Positions 43,901 to 55,100 of a stretch of 64,000 nt of DNA are shown one piece after another. Position 1 is the stretch's first letter. Each line of letters starts with the position of its first letter. A program made the translations under genes and the position numbers. Under the pieces are notes generated by a model, which was given only the letters and a program-made list of their open reading frames with translations, ran no database searches and was not told the DNA's origin. Source of the stretch: Plazaster borealis (Eukaryota; Echinodermata; Asteroidea; Forcipulatida; Labidiasteridae); contig CM037461.1 of assembly GCA_021014325.1 (NCBI GenBank), positions 22,491,376-22,555,375 on the forward strand, given 5' to 3'.

Positions 43901-46900
43901 CAATTCCTCCACAGACAATAAATGGTGCTCCCCCTTCAAACCGGGAAGTAAAAGCTGGCATCAATGTTAACTCTGACAAACATACGGGTTCTACAAGACC
44001 TTCAACAAGATCGGACAGTAAGACCACTAGGAACAGAAGTGAAATACATGCTGAAGGTGACAGTAAAAAGTCGACACGTACAACAACCAATGAGACCACA
44101 GAAGGTGGAGTCACAAATGGGTCCAAAGAAGGAAAAAACCACTCCAAGACCTTAGCAGCATCAGAGACCAATGAAGACGGGTACAAAGACAAATATAACA
44201 CTTCATCTGGAAAGGGAAATCTCCGTGATGCAGCATCGAAAACCAAACCTCGTATTGAAACCAAAGCCAGTCGACTAGACGACTCTGAACAACAACGCAA
44301 CAAAAGCGTTTCCGGTTTACCAAGAAGTAGTTATGTGAAGTTTCTTGACAGCTCAGTTACTGTCAAGTGCATGTACTTCCCCAAGGCACCGTCGGTTTTA
44401 GGAATAAATGAAGACAGGGAGGCGGGTGATGAAGGATCAAAAGACCCACCTCCATCTAAGACACTGTCAGTTGATAAGGAGTCGGATGTAACAACAAGTG
44501 AAGGCTGCAGAGAGACTTCGGTAAGTTTCTCCGTGAAGTCGGCACCACTAAGAAATGAGCCGGAGCCGGAAGATGAAACTAAGGTGCATGACGTTCATTC
44601 TTCAGAAAGACAAAGAAGAGGGGGTAACAATAAGTCCTCCTTAAGACATATGGAGGCAGAGTCCCATGATGACAACGATGACGAGTCATGGCATCCCGGG
44701 CCAAGAAAATCGCCGCCAAGATACACGAGGAGGTTTAGAAACCCACGGACTGGTGGCTTGTCTAAATTAAACATCCAGACATCTGCGACAGAGGGCTCAG
44801 AGCAACCCCCAGAGGGAACTTTGACAAGTCCAACAACTGAGGAGGACACCAAAGGGGGAAATTTGCGAACTGAACATGAAATAAAGAGTGAAAGCAAAGC
44901 CTGTGGTGCAAAACTTAAATATGGAGAACCTGATTCGAAAAAAGACGAGGAAATTGTGGATAAATTGGGGCATCCAGAAACCGGTGGAGCGTCAACGAAT
45001 ATTTTTGAAAGTGAGATCGATGGTGATGAATCGCCCCCATTTTCAACATCTTCCTCAGGGTCGTCATTCCAAGCTAAAAGAAAAGTGGAAGCTTCACAAA
45101 CCAAGAGTACAATTCGTATGACACCAAGGACACCAGAGAAACGTCTCAACAGTAACTCAAACAAACATGAGAAGCAAGCTAGAAAGACAGCCATCCCAGG
45201 CACACCGAATGTAAAGACACAAGCTGGGAGCAACGCGAATAGCCCATCTAAACGACCTCATCAGCGATCATCTCAACGCCGAAGCAGCGATTCTGACAAC
45301 CTGTCATCCAAATACCCAAAGAAAATCAGCTCCAAAAAGGGTCTCCACAAGCTTGCAGACACTGCAACCAGCCCTCCAATTGGACAGCCGCCGAGAGCAT
45401 CACCTAGAAGGCTACACGATGGACATACGAAACAGAGTAATGCCCCGTTGTGGCAAAGGGTGTTGAAGATGCTTGGTCTGAAGAAGAAGAAACCTGCACG
45501 GTCACCACTATCTGGTGCAAGGGTGTGGCACAAACGACGAAGCTCGTCGGTGGTGCTGGCCGAGTCCTTAGCTGAGTCTGCCAGGCGTTTAGAAAAAATG
45601 AAGAATGACAAAAATGAGGGGAAAGAAACTTTTACTGAAACTGATGGCCTTCCTTTGAAAAAGAAAAGTATTGAAAAGAACCGAAGCTTAACAGAAGAAA
45701 AACATAGTTCTAAGAAGAGTTCCATGAAGAAAAAGCAGACGAAAACAAAGAAGCATCACAAGAGACAAAAAATTATCAAGAAGGCGAAGGTTTCGCCGGA
45801 GAGCACAACCGATCCTGCATCCGGAAGCCTGACCTCGATAGACTTTGATTCACGAAGGCAGACACGATCAAGGACCAGACGAGATTCAGACTCGCTCAGC
45901 AGTCTGGCAGACAGTGCCTCGTCAGCATCCCCTTCGTCCCGTCGCGGGCGCCGAACACTTGCCTCGATCTCAGCCCAGACGTGGGAAGATTGCTACCGGT
46001 GTACCTACCTAAAGTGGAAAGAGACAAACGAGAGTCCCGAAACACTTACGAACGATGAAGGATTTAAAGTCATGACAAATGAGCTGGCCACTCCCTCGAG
46101 AGCTGGCCCCTCCAAGGATAAGAAATGCTTCCAGAAGCTCCTCATGTCCAAATGGGAGGACATCGTGCAGACTGCTCAGACAGGGACCGTCGAGGGAAAG
46201 ATTGAGCCCAAGGTTGGTGATGACGAGGGCTGGCCGTTTGAATTGACAAGCTGTTCCTTTGTGGAGACGCCACCCGTTGCATCTGAGCTCAGTGTTTGTA
46301 CAACTGACTGCTTCAGGGATGCGTCTACATTTCCTCAGCAAGGCGACTGGGATGTTTACAGGGAAGATACGGATACCGTAGACTCCTCTCAAGTTGACAT
46401 CAAGAGTGAGGAACTAGATGATGCCGCTGCTGCGTCAAATGCTCTCTTGGGTTCCGGTGATAAGAATGTCGTTGAATCCTACGGGTATCCACCCGTTTTG
46501 AGTCCGATCCAAGACTACTCCGAGATTCAAGATGCACAGGGCATAAAGCAAGACACTCTTCCGTACTTCATTCCGCAGACCCTGACGGGGGAAACCCTTC
46601 AGCTCCTGGCAGAGAGTGGAAGCATCGACTCGGACCTCAACGGACTACAAGCATTTGCTCTCTTCATGCCAGAATCCGGAGGAACCGACCAATACGGAGA
46701 TCCAAGTTCGACTCAATCTGTATCATCAGATGGCGAGGAAGACGTACCGCCGGTCATCTCCTGTCACAAACTGAACACCGATGACGTCACAACTGAAGAC
46801 AGGACAGCAGATGTTGAAGAAGTCGAAGAAAACACCAACCAGTCCGGGTCTAATGTGTTTTACATTCCCATCCCACTGACCAAAGAGCACGATTCGCAAG

Positions 46901-47127
46901 AATACGTTAACGAACTCTTAGAACTATCGGATGCACCTCATCCCGGGGCAACAGAAACAGAAGAACGGGGTTCTTCTTTCCACCACGAAGATGCAGAGAT
47001 GGGAAATAACAGTGACCATGGCAACGAAGAGGAAGGTGAAACCGTGACGCATCTGTTCCTCCGGAAAATGGAATCATCTCTTGAGGAGGGGGAGATTATC
47101 GACGAGTCGGGGTTTTCCGAATACTAA
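40988..47127 (+). CDS. Large disordered nuclear-type protein, main exon
   Basis: About 6.1 kb of open frame ends at TAA 47125-47127. The start is set by acceptor TTGTTTTCAG at 40987, because an ATG at 40966 lies in what looks like the polypyrimidine tract. Residue numbers count from 40948. Features in order: a KRRVTF motif (about 114) of the RVxF type that docks protein phosphatase 1; acidic, Ser/Thr-rich stretches; a Gln/Pro-rich region (about 620-960); Lys/Arg-rich candidate nuclear localisation segments (GLKKKKPARSP near 1508; KKKQTKTKKHHKRQ near 1590); a Trp/Cys block that looks folded (WEDCYRCTYLKWKE near 1678; CFQKLLMSKWEDIVQ near 1726); and an acidic C-terminus (EEGEIIDESGFSEY). I do not recognise the family. 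A chromatin or transcription role is only a guess. Long open frames on the other strand are shadows. Confidence 0.8.
43152..43308 (+). mobile_element. Inverted-repeat element embedded in the coding exon
   Basis: The ends ATAGACCCCTTG and CAAGGGGTCTAT are inverted. The interior (TGACGTCACAAG, AATGGCTGAGA, CGTTTCCATTGTTTGACCTC) matches 30866-31026 reverse-complemented over its length. The reading frame stays open across it and adds about 51 residues (from IDPLHVTSQ to GQCKGS). Confidence 0.8.
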
Positions 47128-47175
47128 GAGACGTAGACAAACGCCTCTTTGTGCAACTGAAGAGGTCTATACATT

Positions 47176-47400
47176 TTAAAGGATTTGTAAGGATAAAAAT
47201 ATAATTGTTTAATTTTAGTCTTCGGTTGTTACAACCAAAATTAAGGACAATGTGTTTATGCTGAAAGTCGTGCATGGTTTTTCACTATTTTCTCCCGACT
47301 CACACAACAGATTAAGCCCAAATTTCAAAAGATCACACAAAACATGAACACTGTCTGCGACTATTTTGTCAGCTCTTCCAATCCTGTAAAATACCTTTAA
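47176..47400. mobile_element. Family C element in the 3'UTR
   Basis: It starts TTTTAAAGGATTTGTAAGGA and ends TCCTGTAAAATACCTTTAA. The interior CACTATTTTCTCCCGACTCA and ATGAACACTGTCTGCGACTA is the inverse of 63720-63830. Confidence 0.6.
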
Positions 47401-48100
47401 ATATATGTTATTAGTGATTTGTTTGTGGTATTGATGTTTATTTTTAATTCTGATGTAAATAATATTTTTCCAAAAACAAACTTGAAGAAGACGCATATTT
47501 TTAAAGAACTGGACATGTCTACAAGAATTGATTAAGACTAGGCCTACTTGAAATTTGTGCCTTATGAGGATTATTGTAAATAAGTAAAGATTCACACATC
47601 TAGTTTTGATGGGTGTTGTTTTTTCTGAAATCTGTTTTTCATTATTTCGTTTTTGCTTTATAACTCCCCCAGTGTTTCGATAGTTATTTTAATAAAATAA
47701 AATCTCGGGTCATTAGCTTCTTTATCTACTGACAATTCTACAATAGGAATAAAATGATATCACTTTCCTATCAATGCATTGTGTTGCTGAAAAAATAACT
47801 GTAAATTATTTGATTCGAAAAAAAAATTCTCCAGTCATTGTAAATAAGTTAATTTTTTGAAATTGTAACAGTCTTTTACTTTTAAGTTTCGCAATTGTAG
47901 ACTTATTTAATTGTAAGTAAATTGTAAAATTTTACTGAATTTTCTGTACATTTGGTATAGACTTTTTATTGTTGCGATTGTGGTTGTTGTTAAGTATTTT
48001 TTTGTCGTTTGATTGTTTCTAATTGCCAATGGAACAATAACGAATTATATTTATACATTCATATCATTCAAATTAATTTTTGTCCTTTGTAAATACAAGA

Positions 48101-48106
48101 AATAAA
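48101..48106 (+). terminator. Polyadenylation signal of the large gene
   Basis: AATAAA lies about 970 nt after the stop codon. An earlier AATAAAATAAA at about 47691 is an alternative. 47401-48100 is AT-rich, as expected of a 3'UTR. Confidence 0.45.
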
Positions 48107-48215
48107 CTAGTTCACGTGAGGGAACCTTGCAATTGTCTCGTCTTGCAAGAACTTGCCAAGAACTGGTAAAACGTCAAACATGACAAAATGACTTGGTCAC
48201 TTAAATCTGTGAGTA

Positions 48216-48225
48216 TTTATTTATT
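48216..48225 (-). terminator. Polyadenylation signal of the thiolase gene
   Basis: Two overlapping AATAAA on the minus strand lie about 865 nt after the thiolase stop codon. About 110 bp separates them from the convergent gene's signal. The 48230-49086 interval is the presumed 3'UTR. Confidence 0.45.
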
Positions 48226-49086
48226 CATCATATGTACATTGCAATGTTGTGGTATATATCTCTATAGCTGTTGGAATTGTAAATCAGGAACACATTTTAG
48301 TGGAAAACACTGAACACAAATTTTCTAAATTTAATAACAAAGAATTCAAAGAAGTCCAAAGTTAAACATTTCGTTTCAGGAAAAAACCCCAATTTGTACT
48401 TAAAATGTAAAAAAAAACTAGAACTCAATGAAAATTATCCTGACCTCAATGTACATACAGTTCTTTAGTATCAAATTGAATACTGTGACTTAGTCTCACA
48501 TATTTGTATGAGTAAAGTTGGCATCTATCAAAGTGAGATTATATCATTTCTGAATTCAGAGTAGAAAATAAATAGTTCCGGACACAAATAGATCAAAAAA
48601 TATGTAGAGGGTTCAGAAAATCATTCCAACATCTTTGTTTTATGCACCGTGACATTATGTTCATCTTGAAGATTTTTTTTTTGACATGTGACTTCTCTCC
48701 AACCTTTGAGTACAGGCCACGGAGTTACAAAGAAGTAGCATAAACAGCGCTGTAACGGGGGTAAAACTTTAGGGGAGCACAAGGGAGTGCACCACTTTGT
48801 CTAGGGGGGCACTTCTGGCAAAGTTTACGTTTGCCTTTTTGTTAAAAAAACAAAAACCCTTTTCAGTGCCTTTTTAATGTAATTTATTATTTTTTGTTAG
48901 ATAATCTGGCGTTACTGTAAAAAACAATTACATTGTCTGCCTGTAAATTTCAAGTGGAGGTCACGAGAGGGGGGGGGGAGACACGGACATCAATTGGAGG
49001 GGCACGTGCCCCCCGTAGATACGCCACTGAGCGTAAAGCTGTTGTTTTGCGCAGTGCCGCTGTAATTTTGACAGAAGACAGTTCTA

Positions 49087-49171
49087 TTACTGAGTGTTTT
49101 CAAGGATCACAGCAATGCCTTGTCCTCCACCGATACAAGCCGAGCCAAGAGCATATTTTCCACCAACACGC
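49087..49171 (-). CDS. ACAA2: Thiolase exon 9
   Basis: Acceptor TTATTTGCAG, phase 2 entry. It encodes [18 protein letters not shown] and ends ENTQ-stop. It contains the base-acting Cys of the active site. Confidence 0.95.
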
Positions 49172-52100
49172 CTGCAAATAAGAAACCATTAATATTTGTA
49201 TTGTATTGTATTGAAACTGGAACAAACCCCATAGCCCTAGGGAGGGTAAGATCTCTATAGAAATAAATAACAACTAGTAAACAAGTCGTAACGGAAAGAT
49301 AACAGTGCTAACATAGAACAAAACAACTTTGGTCAAACCTAGTAAGCACACTGTTTTCTTTTAAAACAGTAAATAAAAATATATAATTGGCAACGCAATT
49401 AATGATAGCTTCATCGGGATAGAGTCAACAAATTAAATCTATCTTCCCTACCAAGGAATTCAAAATAATTATATTGATTAAAAATATAGCCTAACATAAT
49501 ATTCCTAAGGTCATTGTATATTGGGCAATCTAGCAGAAAATGGATTTCTGTTTCAACATCAAGGTGACAATTCATTACATTTCTAGTGCGCCCTCACCAT
49601 CCAAGGATGTTTGAAGGAGCAAATTACAAAAGAATAAAAATAAAATATAAATTACATCGAAATACAAACAATACAAATTACATCAAAATACACACAATAC
49701 AGCCTAAAAATTGGAAATAAATGCAGCACAAAATCCCACAATTTTTGCTTTTTAAAGCAGACACCCACGCCCTTTTATAAGGGGGAACAAAACACTGTAA
49801 TGAACACAGTACAGTAAAGAATGAATAGAGAGTAAAATATGGCTATGCACACAAAACAAATCAACAAAATAACCGGCCAAAATACCATACAGTTACAATT
49901 GCTGTGACTGGTACCCCACTCATTTCTTGCTTTAATAGCAATTTGCTGAGCAGAATTTTCTGCTAAACAGCTTTGTGAAATTGGGCCATGGGCTCGATTT
50001 CACAAAGAGTTAAGATTGATCGTAACTGCAAATCCATCGCAGTTGCTTAGCAAAGAGTGATGTCACAATACAAATCACTATGGTAATTACTGCTAACTCA
50101 TGTTAAGATGAATCTTAGTGCTTTGTGAAATCGGCCCCAGAGCTCGAGTCCAATGCACTCAACCACTCAGTCACAACACGCCGATTGAAATTGAATTGAA
50201 ATTAGTTTATCTTTAAAGTCAACTTACCTGAGTTCATGAGCGAGATGGGCGGTAATCCGACTCCCTGAAGCACCGACAGGATGGCCCAGAGCAACAGCGC
50301 CCCCATTGGTATTGGTCTTCTCAATGTCTAGCCCAAGCTCTTGTTGGACAGCCAAGAATTGAGCGGCGAAGGCTTCGTTGACCTTGGTGGAAAAATGACA
50401 GCAGGCAGAAACGTTTTAAAAAGTGAAAACTTATAATAATAATAGTAATATCGACTCTTAGCTCAGTCACAACAAATTCAAAAAAACGATCGTTGCGCTA
50501 CAAACATTATTATGACAGCAGACAGAAACATTTTAAAAAGTGAAAACTTATAATAATAATAATAATAATTATAATAATAATAATAATAATATCGACTCTT
50601 AGCTCAGTGCACTACAAATTCAAAACAACGATCGTTGGGACCCCTTGGCTCAATTTCACAAAGCACTAAGAATCATCTTAAGATGAGTTGTCTGTATCAC
50701 CATAGTGATTTGTATTGTGACATCACACTTTCATTAGCAAATAAGATTGATTCGCAGTTAAGATCAGTCTTAGCTCTTTTTGTTAAATGTTAAATGGTCA
50801 CTGGGCCATACATTTCCTTCCTTAAACCATCTCAGCTCCCTTGGGAGTATACAGCCTGTGCTGCCAAGTATGTAGCGCACTACGCTAAATCAATCACAAG
50901 AACCATCTCTGCCCTCACAGGTACCCATCTACCCCCCCTGGGTGATGAGAAGCAATTGTAGTTAAGTGTCTCTTGCTCAAGGACACAAGTGTCATGACTG
51001 GGACTCAAACCCACACCCTGATGACTCATCAACCAAAACTCAAGTGCGATCGCTAACTCACTTGGCCATGACACAACAGGGTCAAATTATTCATGGAACA
51101 GTCAATTTTTTTATATTAGTAATGACAGGGAAGTTTTGTGGACAGACATGGCTACCAGTTACGATTCCTAGTCAAGCTTCTCCCCTGGGGCATTCTTGAA
51201 CAAACTTTTTGGAAGTTTGGCTCTAAGCACGCTGAATTGAGACGAGGTCCTCAGAATGTTCTTGACTTAGTGTTTATCATTGGTTTTTAAAAGCCCTACT
51301 GTGCAATGCCGCATTCTTAATGGTTTCTTTTGGTTTGTAAACTTAATCTGAAGTCCCCCCCCCCAAAAAAAAAGAAATTAAAATAAAATTCATTATTTCT
51401 TTTTTGCGTATCAGTACGCGATTTGAGCATATCAGTATGCACTTCGCATGTATTGGCATGCAATTTGCGCGCATCAGCTTGCGATTTGCAGGTATCAGCA
51501 AACGATTCACACGCATCGGTACGCGATTCGCCCATATGTATCGGCACGCGATTCACACGTATCAGCACACGATTCACTCGTATTGGCATGCGTGTTATAA
51601 ATTGATTAACACTTTTGGAGTTATGCGTTCAATGGTGATACACCAATCCAAACTCTGCCCCTTACCTCGCATAAATCCATATCTGCTATGCTAAGCCCCG
51701 CCTTCTCCAGCGCTCGTCTGGCTGCTGGCACTGGGCCAATACCCATGATGCTCGGGTCACAGCCAGAGACGTGGTAGCTGACGAGCCTAGCTAGAGGGGT
51801 CAGACTGTGCTTGGCAACGGCTTCTTCACTAGCTAGAATGACAACACCAGCTCCATCACATATACCCTAAGGAAAGAAGGACAAAATAAGTTTAACTAGA
51901 GCGTGACTTGAACCTGGGACCTTCAGATTAACGTACCAACGCTCTACCAACTGAGCTGTCTAGCCCTATTGTTGGTGGTCTCCCTATTTTGCCAATATCT
52001 TTTATTCGCGGTGCCAGTCAGAAGCCATTTAACCTGTAACTGCCGTATAGCCAGGGATCACACCCAAGTTAATCGTCATCCTATATATCTCAGAAGCCAT

Positions 52101-55100
52101 TCATAAACCAGCCAACTAAACCAGTTGCCGGACCACTCAGCTAATCAGTTAGCTAACCAGTTAGCTAACCAGTTAACCAACTCATTAAAAAATCCATCGT
52201 CTAGCAAATGAAGTGATACTGGTCCAACTGTATAAGAGGGAGGAAAGAGGAAAGGACCTCTAGTGAAAAAGAACAAGTATTCACCAAAAATACTACAAAG
52301 TGCACTATATGACGTCTCAAACTACTCGAACCCAAACTCTGTTGACCAAAAACACCAGGGCCAAATTTCATAGAGCTGCTTAACGGTAAGCAAATTTTTT
52401 CGTGCTAACTGTAGCAGAAACATTTGCTTGTTCATAAGCGTATTTCTCAGGTTAGCAAGAAAATTAGCAACCATCTTGTGCTTTCACCATGGATTTGCAT
52501 TGTTAAGGTCAAACATTTTTATACAGTAAGCATCGGAAGGTTAGCATGCCTTTTCATGTGCTTACGGTTAGCAGCGCTATGAAATGGAAACTTGCTCAGT
52601 AAGCACAAAATCGGCCGTTAAGCAGCTTGAGTCCGGTACTCTTAAACCGCTCAGACCGACTAACTAATCAATCACATACTCCACAACAAAAAGCAACTCA
52701 CCGAGGCATTTCCGGCCGACACCAGTCCGTTCTTCTGGAACACTGGAGGAAGTTTTGCCAAACTCTCCAGAGTGGTTTCTCTGGGGTGTTCATCAGTATC
52801 CATCACCTGAACGCCCTTCCTGGACTTTATTTCAATGGGGGCCATCTCCTCTTTGAACCGTCCTTCGTCATTGGCTGAAAAAAGGGATCATAATGTGTCG
52901 GCTCAGTGCTACAGGCATGATATTTGGTTCTTGGAAAAAAGTAGGAACAAGTTTAAGAGTACGAGGGCTGACCTACATGTACATATTGTTTAGGTAGGCT
53001 TTAACGGACTTTTCAGGCTTTTTAATCACAATTTTTCTGATTTTTCCAAGGGCATAACAATCGGAAATCAGACTAAAGGAAGAAGAATATCATGCTATAA
53101 GGTCATTAGTTGCAATTTCATTTTTCGTAATGATCAAAAGGTCATTAAATGAAAAATGCATATAAATTTGAAAAAATACACCAAAATCAACAAATAAATG
53201 TTTTACTTAGAAAATGAATGTTTGTTTTTGCCAAACAAATACTTAGATGACCGCTCTTGATCAATAAACCCTCCTTTTACCAGGAGCTCCAAACTATGCA
53301 AAAAGCAATTTTATGAAACCCATTCAAATTGCATAGTCCTGAGCAGTCGATAAATACAGGTCAATATAAACAATGCATAAATATAATAATTTTGGAGGCT
53401 ACCTCTTTCCCACCGTAGGTCTGTAGCCAGTGTCTGTCTTTTCAACAGATATTTTTAGGGTAAATGTGACACCAGTGTGTCCAACCTGGGCCCAATTTCA
53501 CAGAGCTGCTCAAGCAGAAAATATTGCCTAACAATTTTCTGCTAAGCAGAAATGAGCAGGATACCAGTCACAAATTGTGCACGTGACATGGAAGTTTGGC
53601 TGGTAACCTTATTCTTGTAAGCAAAATTTTGTTGCGCTTAGCTATTTTTTGTGCTTGAGCAGCTCTATGAAATTTTGCCCTGGTTTCTACACCAAAAATA
53701 GTTCCTGTAATTTGATTACTACGAATACATGTATTGTTTACCTTTCTTCCACCGTTGCTGTGACAACAGTGAAAATTTATCACAATCTTCCCTGGTCAGG
53801 CCGTATTTTGCACCAAGTTTCTCTGCAGTCATTCCCATGGGGGTTTTGATGTGGTAATCAGTAAGTGTTGCCCACAAGGAGTCTTCAAGCTGTAGATCAC
53901 AAAACAAGACCGTGTTAACCCTTGCATAATGACGTCAAACCAGAGTATAAGCGCACACGGGGTACCAGACTCAGACTGCACATTGGGTTGAAAATGGTAT
54001 GGCCCATTTTCACTGATGAGTTTTCACCCTTTCAATTATTAGTGTGTATATTGGGTACTAGACAAAGATGGCTGCTACCTACCTTGAGGTCTACTCCCAG
54101 TTTAGTCCCAAAGCAAGTGCCTCGGACGGTGTAAGGAGCCATGCTAAGGCTGGAGTGAAAATGGTATGGCCCATTTTTATTGATGAGTTTTCACCCTTTC
54201 AATTATTAGTGTGTATACTGGGTACTAGACAAAGATGGCTGCTACCTACTTTGAGGTCAACTCCCAGTTTAGTCCCAAACCGAGTGCCTCGGACGGTGTA
54301 AGGAGCCATGCTCATATTCTCTGTGCCTCCAGTTAGAACTACCTCTGCATCTCCAGTTAAAATATCCTGAAGTTGAACGAAAAAAAGAAACAACATTGTC
54401 ATTATTGTCTCAATCTTTGACTTTTGTGTCCTTAAAGGTATTACACAGGATTGGTGAGGATAAAAAGCATCAAATTTTAGTCTGACAGTTTACTGATTAA
54501 GTTCATACTAGAACTATTTTTTCTCTGAAATAATTCCCTCTTAAAATGAAATCACTTTTCCTTGAATTACTCGGTATTTTACATACCTGAGCTCCACTGA
54601 CTATGGACTGGAACCCTGACCCACATAGGCGATTAACAGTCAAAGCAGGCTTATCTTCTGAGACGCCAGACCGAAGAGCCACATGCCTTGCAACGTATGC
54701 TGCATCAGGGGCTGTCTGTTGATATAAAACAATGAACAAAAAGAATAAAGACAATTCTCCCTCTTCCCACCTTTGATCTTGTCCTTTTTGTTTCTAACTT
54801 CTTGTGGTCAAACCAGCCCCCTCTTTGCAACCCCCCTGCCTCCCTATTCATTGTTTACCCCCTTGCTTTTTCTGTGTGCTTTCTGCCTCTCTCTCTCTCT
54901 ATTCATGTATTTCCACTTGACTGCTTCTGTTACACTTATATACATGTACCTGTTTATGTGTTGTGTTGTCATTTAGCTTTTTTGCAAAAAGATAATTTAA
55001 CATCTATGTTCATAATGTTATGATAAACCAGCAAACTGCTTGCATGAATCGTTTCTCAGATTTCTGAGGGTTGGTGTCCGTTTGCGAATGCTGCGGCCAG

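Noticed and set aside
44595..45233. Antisense frame of 212 codons, and others at 43731-44303 and 45273-45725
   Set aside because: They lie opposite the large disordered coding exon, whose codon bias leaves the complement open. There is no independent start or splice context.
51404..51694. ORF of 96 codons with His/Arg-rich 7-residue repeats
   Set aside because: It is the translation of a 21-bp intronic minisatellite.
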